Source: Gemmatimonadales bacterium
Lineage (GTDB): Bacteria; Gemmatimonadota; Gemmatimonadetes; Gemmatimonadales; GWC2-71-9
Assembly (NCBI GenBank): GCA_030601605.1
Contig: JAUVTI010000125.1
Location: 1-5,924, forward strand
DNA: 5,924 nt
Direction: 5' to 3'
The translations under genes and the position numbers were made by a program. Below the pieces are notes generated by a model, which searched no databases, had not been told where the DNA came from, and worked only from the letters and a program-made list of their open reading frames with translations. Below, piece after piece: positions 1-4,791 of this stretch. Each line of letters starts with the position of its first letter. Position 1 is the stretch's first letter.

Positions 1-310
1 CCAGGACTGCCGCCGCGGTGACGATGAGCCACAGCGCCGCTCCCAGCGCGATCCACCGCATTCCGAGCTGGAGCCCGTCCGGATACGTCGCGAAAGCCAC
101 CAGCGGGATGGCCATTGCGCCCACATAGCCGGCGAGGGCCACGGGCCGGACACCGCCCCGATTCGCAAGGGCGTAGAACTCGGCGGCGCCACCCAGCGCG
201 AGCAGCGCGAGCAGGGCCGCCAGCGCCCAACCACCCAGGTACACGATCCCCAGCGCGGCCGGGATTGCCAGAGCCGCCACCGTGACTCGGCGTACCATGT
301 TGGGGGACAT
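1..310 (-). CDS. cdsA: Phosphatidate cytidylyltransferase (CDP-diacylglycerol synthase), N-terminal part only
   Basis: Reading the minus strand from the ATG at 310 gives 103 open codons that run off the left edge, so only the N-terminal part (a CdsA is usually about 260-300 aa) is present. The visible protein has a short basic N-terminus (VRRV, residues 6-9), then hydrophobic membrane segments at about residues 10-23, 26-42, 57-74 and 86-103. Residues 21-48 (GIVYLGGWAL, then AEFYALA) match the conserved start of CdsA, where a Gly-Gly-Trp and a Glu-Phe-Tyr follow the first helix. The enzyme joins CTP and phosphatidic acid into CDP-diacylglycerol at the inner membrane, the precursor of bacterial phospholipids. 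The catalytic C-terminal signature lies outside the window. The start at 310 is preferred over the in-frame ATG at 298 because GAGGAG at 324-329 lies 13 nt upstream, rather long but better than nothing near 298. It follows frr by 17 nt; uppS, often between them, is absent. Confidence 0.85.
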   Translation of the reverse strand, partial: MSPNMVRRVTVAALAIPAALGIVYLGGWALAALLALLALGGAAEFYALANRGGVRPVALAGYVGAMAIPLVAFATYPDGLQLGMRWIALGAALWLIVTAAAVL

Positions 311-317
311 CGAAGGA

Positions 318-337
318 GGAGGTCTCCTCAGACCTCC
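318..337 (-). promoter_or_regulatory. Perfect 8-bp hairpin across the frr stop / cdsA ribosome binding site
   Basis: On the minus strand GGAGGTCT (337-330) pairs perfectly with AGACCTCC (325-318), leaving the 4-nt loop GAGG. The stem covers the last codons and the stop of frr, and the loop plus flank is the only Shine-Dalgarno-like sequence ahead of cdsA. There is no U tract after it, so it is not an intrinsic terminator. Inference: ribosomes finishing frr would melt the stem, coupling cdsA translation to frr. Structure is seen in the sequence; function is not shown. Confidence 0.4.
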
Positions 338-894
338 ATGATCTCCTCTTCCTTGGCCTCGACCAGAGCGTCGACGTGCGCGATGGCGTCGTCGTGGAGC
401 TTCTGGATTTCGCTCTCGGAGCGGTGCTTTTCGTCGTCCGAGACGTGCTCCACCTTCTTGATCGCGCTGCGCGCCTCCTCGCGTGCGTGCCGCACGGCTA
501 TGCGCCCTTCCTCGGCGAGCTTGTGCACCACCTTCACCAGCTCCCTGCGACGCTCCTCGGTGAGAGGCGGCAGCGGAATCCTGATGATCGTGCCGTCGTT
601 GGCCGGATTGAGGCCCAGGTCGGCGGTCAGGATCGCCTTCTCCAGAGCTCCCATCAACCCCTTGTCCCACGGCTGGACCGTCAGCAGTCGGGGCTCCGGT
701 GCGGACACGGTGGCCGCCTGGTTGAGCGGCACCTGCTGGCCGTACGCCTCAACGCGCACCGTGTCGAGCAGACTGGTAGTGGCCTTTCCGCTGCGGATCG
801 TGGCCAGCTCCCGCTTGGTGTTATCCCCCGCCTTCTGCATCAGCTGCTTGGCGTGCTTCTTGATCTCGGGCAGGGTGTCTGGCAAGGTAGTCAT
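328..894 (-). CDS. frr: Ribosome recycling factor
   Basis: 188 aa, the normal size for RRF (185 aa in E. coli). With EF-G, RRF splits the post-termination ribosome so that the subunits, mRNA and tRNA can be reused; it acts in the cytoplasm. Family landmarks are visible: the helical N-terminus with IRSGKATTSLLD at residues 33-44, the hinge and domain II with the YGQQVPLNQAA loop at 51-61, EKAI..(S/A)DLGLNP at 85-97, and the very conserved IPLPPLTEERR at 106-116, followed by the long C-terminal helices of domain I. The start ATG at 894 overlaps the pyrH stop as ATGA (891-894); a longer in-frame reading back to 993 exists but adds 33 residues with no RRF similarity that lie inside pyrH. The binding site ahead of 894 is weak, which fits translation by coupling with pyrH. 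Confidence 0.97.
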   Translation of the reverse strand: MTTLPDTLPEIKKHAKQLMQKAGDNTKRELATIRSGKATTSLLDTVRVEAYGQQVPLNQAATVSAPEPRLLTVQPWDKGLMGALEKAILTADLGLNPANDGTIIRIPLPPLTEERRRELVKVVHKLAEEGRIAVRHAREEARSAIKKVEHVSDDEKHRSESEIQKLHDDAIAHVDALVEAKEEEIMEV

Positions 895-1604
895 CGCACG
901 ATTGTCCCGACGCGCTCGCCGTGCAGCACACGGGCGACGGCGCCACTCTTGTTGACGTTCATGACGACGATCGGGAGGCCGTTCTCCTGGCACAAGCCGA
1001 ATGCGTTGGCGTCCATGACACGCAGACCCTTGACCAGCGCCTCCTGATATGTGAGCTCCGGGATGAACTCCGCCGACGGGTCCTTCTTCGGGTCAGCCGA
1101 GTATACACCGTCAACGCTCGTGGCCTTTATCAATACGTCCGCTTCGATCTCCAGCGCACGCAGCACGGCCGCGGTATCGGTGGAAAAATACGGGTTGCCG
1201 GTCCCGCCGGCGAACAGCACGACACGGCCCTTCTCGAGGTGGCGCTGGGCGCGGCGTCGAATGTATGGCTCAGCCAACTCCTCCATTCGAATGGCCGTCA
1301 TGACGCGGGTCTCCACGCCTTTGCGCTCCAGCACGTCCTGCAGCGCCAGAGCGTTGATGACGGTCGCCAGCATCCCCATGTAGTCCGCGGAGACCCGGTC
1401 CAGTCCCTCCTGGCTCGCGACGGCGCCACGAATGATGTTGCCTCCGCCGATGACGAGGCCGAGGTCCACACCCAGGGCGTGGACCTGCTTCACCTCCTCC
1501 GCGAGCCGCTCGACGACGCTGAAATCGGTGCCGAACTCACGCTCCCCGGCCAGCGCCGCGCCAGAGAGCTTGAGCAACGCCCGCCGGTAGGCGAGCTCCG
1601 CCAT
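891..1604 (-). CDS. pyrH: UMP kinase (uridylate kinase)
   Basis: 237 aa amino-acid-kinase family protein that phosphorylates UMP to UDP with ATP, the entry to UTP/CTP and UDP-sugar pools; bacterial PyrH is a hexamer regulated by GTP and UTP. Motifs: LLKLSG at residues 10-15 (phosphate binding), IGGGNIIRG at 52-60, the UMP-side DYMGMLATVINALAL at 74-88, GGTGNPYFSTDTAA at 133-146, the nucleotide loop DGVYSADPKKDP at 165-176 and ENGLPIVV at 207-214. After KLSG the usual Glu of KLSGEAL is Ala (residue 16). Two starts are possible: GTG at 1607 (GTGA overlap with tsf) or ATG at 1604 (sharing only the A of the tsf TGA). I choose ATG 1604 because GGAG at 1612-1615 then sits 7 nt away, against 4 nt for GTG. 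It is coupled to tsf upstream and frr downstream. Confidence 0.97.
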   Translation of the reverse strand: MAELAYRRALLKLSGAALAGEREFGTDFSVVERLAEEVKQVHALGVDLGLVIGGGNIIRGAVASQEGLDRVSADYMGMLATVINALALQDVLERKGVETRVMTAIRMEELAEPYIRRRAQRHLEKGRVVLFAGGTGNPYFSTDTAAVLRALEIEADVLIKATSVDGVYSADPKKDPSAEFIPELTYQEALVKGLRVMDANAFGLCQENGLPIVVMNVNKSGAVARVLHGERVGTIVR

Positions 1605-2206
1605 CACGTCTCTCCCAGCTCGTACCGCACGAAGCGCCGGACGACGATGTTCTCGCCGACCTTGGCAGAGACCTCCTTCACCAGGTCGCCGATGGTCTTC
1701 TTGTCGTCCTTCACGAAGGGCTGCTCCAACAGGGCGTTCTCCTGGTAGAACTTCTTCAGTTTGCCCTCGATGATCTTCGGCCGAACCTGTTCCGGCTTGC
1801 CGGATTCCGCAACCTGGGCCTCGAAGATCGCGCGCTCGCCCGCCACGACGTCCGCGGGGAGATCCTCGGGGCTCACGGCGAGCGGCTTGGCCGAGGCGAT
1901 GTGCATGGCCAGGTCACGCGTGAGGTTCTGGAAGTCATCGGTCCGCGCCACGAAGTCCGTCTCGCAGTTCACCTCGACGAGCACGGCCACGCGACCGTTG
2001 AAGTGCAGATAGTTGCCGATCCCGCCTTCCTTGGCGCTCCGGCCCGCCCGCTTCTCGGCCTTCGCGATGCCCTTCTGACGCAGCAGCTGCAACGCCTTGT
2101 CCAGGTCACCCTCGGTGTCCTGCAGCGCCTTCTTGCAATCCATCATCCCCGCCCCGGTGCGACTGCGGAGCTCACTCACCTCTTTTGCTGAAATCGTAGT
2201 CGCCAT
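1604..2206 (-). CDS. tsf: Translation elongation factor Ts
   Basis: EF-Ts is the nucleotide exchange factor that releases GDP from EF-Tu. The N-terminal UBA-like domain occupies about residues 1-40, with LRSRTGAGMMDCKKAL at 13-28, a near-perfect family signature. The core domain carries VNCETDFVAR at 79-88; the Thr-Asp-Phe inside it is the part known to insert near the EF-Tu Mg/nucleotide site. The C-terminus GENIVVRRFVRYELGE closes the fold. At 200 aa it is much shorter than the E. coli protein (283 aa), lacking the large second core half and the long coiled coil, like the short Thermus and cyanobacterial forms; KKFYQENALLEQPFVKD at 151-167 is the usual abbreviated segment. ATG 2206 is preceded by AGGCAGGGAG (2217-2208), partly too close to the start but purine rich. 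It lies 99 nt after rpsB, behind a terminator-like hairpin, and overlaps pyrH. Confidence 0.97.
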   Translation of the reverse strand: MATTISAKEVSELRSRTGAGMMDCKKALQDTEGDLDKALQLLRQKGIAKAEKRAGRSAKEGGIGNYLHFNGRVAVLVEVNCETDFVARTDDFQNLTRDLAMHIASAKPLAVSPEDLPADVVAGERAIFEAQVAESGKPEQVRPKIIEGKLKKFYQENALLEQPFVKDDKKTIGDLVKEVSAKVGENIVVRRFVRYELGET

Positions 2207-2232
2207 GCTCCCTGCCTGTCCTTCTCGATGTG

Positions 2233-2276
2233 AAAACCGCCGCCTCGTGACTGTCGGTCAGCCCGAACGGCGGCGG
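2233..2276 (-). terminator. Terminator-like hairpin / attenuator between rpsB and tsf
   Basis: On the minus strand CCGCCGCC (2276-2269) pairs perfectly with GGCGGCGG (2244-2237) and is followed at once by TTTTC (2236-2232), the layout of an intrinsic terminator. The 24-nt loop is longer than usual but can fold on itself (TCGG with CCGA at 2266-2263 and 2257-2254, or TGAC with GTCA at 2260-2257 and 2251-2248). Only 26 nt remain to the tsf start, too little for a new promoter, so tsf probably depends on read-through. Inference: a partial terminator that lowers tsf-pyrH-frr expression relative to the r-protein genes. Confidence 0.55.
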
Positions 2277-2305
2277 CCACTTCGGCGAAAGTCAAAGCTT
2301 CCGTA

Positions 2306-3244
2306 TTAGGCCTGGCCCTCTTCCTTGGCCGCGCTCTCGGCGGGGGCGTCGGCCGCCACCTGCTCAGAGTCCGCGGTCGGCGCCTGCACTTCTGCGGGCC
2401 CGGCCCCCTCGGCCTTGAGCCGCGCCGCGATGGCCTCGGGCTTGGGCCGCCGCTTGCGCCGGGTCCTGCGGCGCCGCTTCGAGTCCGCCTCGCTGGCCTC
2501 CTCCGACTCGCTGGAGTACGTGGAGTAGGCCTCCGACTCCGCGCCGGGCTCCCGCACGGGGACCTGGCTGCGCGCCTCGGCAATGACGTTGACGAGGGCG
2601 CCCGTGATCAGCGACACCGAACGGATCGCGTCGTCGTTGCCCGGGATCGGGACCGAGATGATGTCCGGGTCGGCGTTGGTGTCGACGATGGCAACCACCG
2701 GAATGCCCAACTTGTTCGCCTCGGCGATGGCGATGCGCTCCTTTTTCGCGTCGACCACGAACATCGCGCCCGGAAGCCGAGTCATGTTCTTGATGCCCTC
2801 GAGGTTGCGGTTCAGCTTCTGCCGCTCCCGCTCGAAGTGCAACTGTTCCTTCTTGGTGAAGAACTCGAACGTGCCGTCCTCCTGCCCCTGCTCGAGCTCC
2901 TTCAGCCGCCGGATCTGGCGCTTGATGGTCTGGAAGTTCGTGAGCGTGCCCCCCAGCCACCGCTCCGTGACCCAGTAGGCGCCGCATCGCTCGGCTTCGC
3001 TCTTCATGACCTGGTTGAGCTGCCGCTTGGTGCACACGAACAGGACGTTCTCGCCCTTCAACACGACGTCACGCAGGAGGTCCTGTGCCAGCTGGAGCTG
3101 GCGCAGGGTCTTCTGCAGATCGATCAGATAGATGCCGGAGCGTTCGGCGAAGATGAAGCGGCGCATCTTTGGGTTCCAGCGCCGCGTCTGGTGGCCGAAG
3201 TGTACCCCCGCCTCGAGGAGGTCCTGCAACTGCGGTTGTGTCAT
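2306..3244 (-). CDS. rpsB: Ribosomal protein S2 with long C-terminal extension
   Basis: 312 aa against about 240 for E. coli S2. S2 joins late in 30S assembly, near the subunit head-body junction, and helps to hold S1 in many bacteria. The core (about residues 1-228) is standard: LLEAGVHFGHQTRRWNPKM at 9-27, IYLIDLQKT at 38-46, the RWLGGTLTNFQTI signature at 95-107, LPGAMFVVD at 157-165, and IPVVAIVDTNADPD at 181-194, with PGNDDAIRS at 201-209. Residues 231-312 are an added low-complexity tail: Ser/Glu-rich (about 236-255), strongly basic (KRRRRTRRKRRPKPE, 256-270) and Ala/Glu-rich to the end. The start is ATG 3244, not the upstream in-frame codon at 3313, because MTQPQLQDLLEAGVHFG is the normal beginning and AGGGAA (3258-3253) sits 8 nt upstream. 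A 105-nt leader precedes it and a terminator-like hairpin follows. Confidence 0.97.
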   Translation of the reverse strand: MTQPQLQDLLEAGVHFGHQTRRWNPKMRRFIFAERSGIYLIDLQKTLRQLQLAQDLLRDVVLKGENVLFVCTKRQLNQVMKSEAERCGAYWVTERWLGGTLTNFQTIKRQIRRLKELEQGQEDGTFEFFTKKEQLHFERERQKLNRNLEGIKNMTRLPGAMFVVDAKKERIAIAEANKLGIPVVAIVDTNADPDIISVPIPGNDDAIRSVSLITGALVNVIAEARSQVPVREPGAESEAYSTYSSESEEASEADSKRRRRTRRKRRPKPEAIAARLKAEGAGPAEVQAPTADSEQVAADAPAESAAKEEGQA

Positions 3245-3252
3245 TTCCGTTA

Positions 3253-3258
3253 TTCCCT
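3253..3258 (-). promoter_or_regulatory. Ribosome binding site of rpsB
   Basis: AGGGAA on the minus strand, 8 nt before the ATG at 3244. It decides the rpsB start against the longer reading from 3313. Confidence 0.7.
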
Positions 3259-3269
3259 GGGTTGTGCGT

Positions 3270-3337
3270 CCACCGCCTTCACACCCCACGCCGATTCGCC
3301 CTTGGGCGAACACCCACCGCGGGATCCAGCGGTGTGA
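3270..3337 (-). promoter_or_regulatory. Structured rpsB leader with competing stems
   Basis: The 105-nt rpsI-rpsB gap (3245-3349) can form several perfect stems in the minus-strand RNA. CACCGC (3334-3329) pairs with GCGGTG (3320-3315) over an 8-nt loop; TTCGCC (3310-3305) pairs with GGCGAA (3300-3295) over the loop CAAG; and TCACACC (3337-3331) pairs with GGTGTGA (3285-3279), enclosing the second stem. The first and third use the same bases 3331-3334, so they exclude each other. GCGGTGG occurs a second time at 3276-3270, giving the CACCGC segment another possible partner just ahead of the ribosome binding site. S2 is known in E. coli to repress rpsB-tsf through the rpsB leader; that this leader does so is inference. 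Confidence 0.4.
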
Positions 3338-3349
3338 GTCGTTGAAATC

Positions 3350-3757
3350 CTAGCGCTTCGAGAACTGGAACCGCTTGCGGGCGCCGGGCTGACCCGGCTT
3401 CTGGCGCTCGACCGCACGTGGGTCGCGCGTCAGCAGACCGTGCTCGCGCAGCTTGCGCCGATGCATGTCGTCGGCCCCTACCAATGCCCGCGCAATCGCC
3501 AGACGGAGCGCGCCGGCCTGCCCCGTGCTGCCGCCGCCGCCCAGCCGGGCCTTCACGTCGAATGCGCCCAGCGTGTCGGTCACGGTGAAGGGCTGCTGGA
3601 TGTGCTGAACCAGCGAGCGCCGCGGGAAGTAATCACCCAGCGTGCGCCCGTTGACGTCCCACTTGCCCGACCCAGGGGTCAGGTACACCCGCGCCACTGA
3701 CGTCTTGCGACGGCCAACGGCGTGCCACCGGAGTTCGGGCTGTGCTGCGGTCGTCAT
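3350..3757 (-). CDS. rpsI: Ribosomal protein S9
   Basis: 135 aa, close to the usual 128-135. S9 binds 16S rRNA in the head of the 30S subunit, and its C-terminal tail reaches the P-site tRNA. Signatures: GRRKTSVARVYLTPGSGK at residues 15-32, VNGRTLGDYFPRRSL at 35-49, the LGGGGSTGQAGALRLAIARAL stretch at 72-92, LTRDPRAVERQKPGQPGARK at 109-128 and the terminal FQFSKR, whose last Lys-Arg contact the P-site tRNA anticodon stem-loop in known structures. Start ATG 3757 lies 10 nt after the rplM stop; the best Shine-Dalgarno match, GAGGT at 3774-3770, is inside the end of rplM at a 12-nt spacing, so coupling to rplM is likely. rplM-rpsI is one of the most widely conserved gene pairs. Confidence 0.98.
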   Translation of the reverse strand: MTTAAQPELRWHAVGRRKTSVARVYLTPGSGKWDVNGRTLGDYFPRRSLVQHIQQPFTVTDTLGAFDVKARLGGGGSTGQAGALRLAIARALVGADDMHRRKLREHGLLTRDPRAVERQKPGQPGARKRFQFSKR

Positions 3758-3767
3758 CTCGGTCGTT

Positions 3768-4202
3768 CTACCTCAAGTCAATCGGTGTGGGGTTCTGTGC
3801 CTGGTGCGGGTGCTCCGGTCCGGCATAGACCTTGAGCTTCTTGCGCAGCACCTGCTTGCCCAGAGTGGTCTTCGGCAGCATGCCGAACACCGCCCGCTCG
3901 ATCACCCGCTCGGGATGCTGCGCGAGCTCCTTGGCCACGGGAATGAACTTCTCGTTCCCCATGTAGCCGGTGTGCCGGAAGTAGCGCTTCTGTTCCAGCT
4001 TCCGGCCGGTCAGCCGCACCTTTCCCGCGTTGACCACCACGACGAAGTCGCCGCCGTCGGCGTGAGGACTGAACGTCGGCTTGTGCTTGCCGCGAATGAG
4101 CTGCGCCACCTGGCTGGCCAGACGGCCCAACACGGCGCCTTCGGCGTCCACCACGTACCAGCTGTGCTGCAGATCGGCAAGCTTCGGCGAATACGTCTTC
4201 AT
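3768..4202 (-). CDS. rplM: Ribosomal protein L13
   Basis: 144 aa, matching the family (142 in E. coli). L13 is an early assembly protein of the 50S subunit. Seen motifs: MKTYSPK start, WYVVDAEGAVLGRLAS at residues 15-30, LIRGKHKPTFSPHADGGDFV at 35-54, the VRLTGRKLEQKRYFRHTGY stretch at 62-80, the ERAVFGMLPKTTLGKQVLRK block at 102-121 and LKVYAGPEHPHQAQNP at 123-138. I choose ATG 4202. An in-frame GTG at 4205 is equally possible by spacing, since GAGGTT (4218-4213) lies 7 nt from GTG and 10 nt from ATG; a TTG at 4214 overlaps that binding site and is unlikely. It is first in the ribosomal cluster, 79 nt after the biotin carrier gene. Confidence 0.97.
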   Translation of the reverse strand: MKTYSPKLADLQHSWYVVDAEGAVLGRLASQVAQLIRGKHKPTFSPHADGGDFVVVVNAGKVRLTGRKLEQKRYFRHTGYMGNEKFIPVAKELAQHPERVIERAVFGMLPKTTLGKQVLRKKLKVYAGPEHPHQAQNPTPIDLR

Positions 4203-4281
4203 CACTGCGGGCAACCTCGTAACCCCGTATGAATTCCCAAATTAAGACAGACCAGAATGCTAGCGACGCCCATTCCAGAGG
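4203..4281 (-). promoter_or_regulatory. Gap before rplM: likely promoter/leader region
   Basis: This 79-nt gap contains the AT-richest patch of the right half (about 4228-4246 on the minus strand: CTTAATTTGGGAATTCAT), in a sequence otherwise very G+C rich. It is the natural place for the promoter of the ribosomal cluster. I could not identify a convincing -35/-10 pair (the best, TTCTGG at 4257-4252 with TTCATA at 4233-4228, has an 18-nt spacer and poor matches), so the call rests on position and composition only. Confidence 0.3.
4252..4278 (-). terminator. Weak hairpin after the biotin carrier gene
   Basis: On the minus strand CTGGAATG (4278-4271) can pair with CATTCTGG (4259-4252): six Watson-Crick pairs and two G-U pairs, with an 11-nt loop. 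A U-rich but interrupted run (TCTGTCTTAATTT) follows. It could be a weak terminator for the upstream pair of genes or part of the rplM leader; the short stem makes either uncertain. Confidence 0.25.
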
Positions 4282-4791
4282 TCAACCCTCGGCCTGCTCG
4301 ACCACCTCCACCAAGGGGGCGCCCTTCTCCACCGCCTGCCCCTCCTTTACGTGACCTGCCTTCCCGCCCCCGGGCCCCGGGGTCGCTATCTCGTTCTCCA
4401 TCTTCATGGCCTCCAGCACCACGACTCCGGCCCCTGCGTCGAGCCGCTGTCCCGGCTCCACCTCGACCCGGACCACGAGGCCCGGCATGGGGGCACGGAT
4501 GAGCCCGCCCGCCGCATGGCCCGCGCGCTGACCGGTGAGCTCCCGCAGCTGCTGGGTGCGCTCGTCCACGACCCCCACCGGCCAGGCGCGGCCGCCCGCC
4601 TGCACGCTCCAGCCGCCGTCCGAGCGCACCATGGCGAACGTGCGGGCGTGGCCATTCAGCACGAGGTTCCTGAGTGGGGTCCGCGGAATGCCGCTGAGGG
4701 TGGCGTGCACCAGCTCTCCATTGAGCCGCACGGTGTCGCCACTCACTTCGACCTCGACGGCCCGTTCACCCACCGTCACCGTGTATCTCAC
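4282..4791 (-). CDS. Biotin carboxyl carrier protein (stand-alone subunit of an acyl-CoA carboxylase or decarboxylase)
   Basis: 169 aa. The C-terminal half is a biotinyl domain (about residues 97-165): APMPGLVVRVEVEPGQ at 100-115, the biotin-attachment motif EAMKM at 127-131 with Lys130 as the modified residue, MENEI after it, and HVKEGQAVEKGAPLVEVV at 147-164. The N-terminal half (1-90) is a beta-rich segment ending in VVDERTQQLRELTG (74-87), resembling the BT region that precedes the carrier domain in propionyl-CoA carboxylase alpha chains. In known enzymes such a subunit carries the carboxyl group between biotin carboxylase and carboxyltransferase, whose genes are not in this window. It is closer to free-standing PccX/MmdC/GcdC-type carriers than to AccB; the exact substrate cannot be told. 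GTG 4791 overlaps the methyltransferase stop as GTGA, with GGAGG (4803-4799) 7 nt upstream. Gly143 and Gly146 replace residues usually Val or similar. Confidence 0.88.
   Translation of the reverse strand: MRYTVTVGERAVEVEVSGDTVRLNGELVHATLSGIPRTPLRNLVLNGHARTFAMVRSDGGWSVQAGGRAWPVGVVDERTQQLRELTGQRAGHAAGGLIRAPMPGLVVRVEVEPGQRLDAGAGVVVLEAMKMENEIATPGPGGGKAGHVKEGQAVEKGAPLVEVVEQAEG

Noticed and set aside
895..993. Longer frr starting at 993
   Set aside because: The 33 extra residues are Arg-rich, lie within pyrH and are not part of RRF; ATG 894 gives the standard protein and an ATGA overlap.
376..1047. Open frame of 223 codons on the plus strand
   Set aside because: Lies opposite frr and the end of pyrH; no recognisable motif and a composition typical of the opposite strand of a coding region.
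921..1748. Open frame of 275 codons on the plus strand
   Set aside because: Opposite pyrH and the end of tsf, rich in His/Gln/Arg with no domain signature.
2267..2295. TTGACT (2295-2290) as the -35 of a tsf promoter
   Set aside because: At a 17-nt spacing the -10 position reads CGCCGT, inside the GC stem, so no promoter is supported.
2364..3035. Minus-strand frame of 223 codons inside rpsB
   Set aside because: A different frame of the same strand as S2; Arg/Gly/His-rich, no motif, while the S2 frame is fully conserved.
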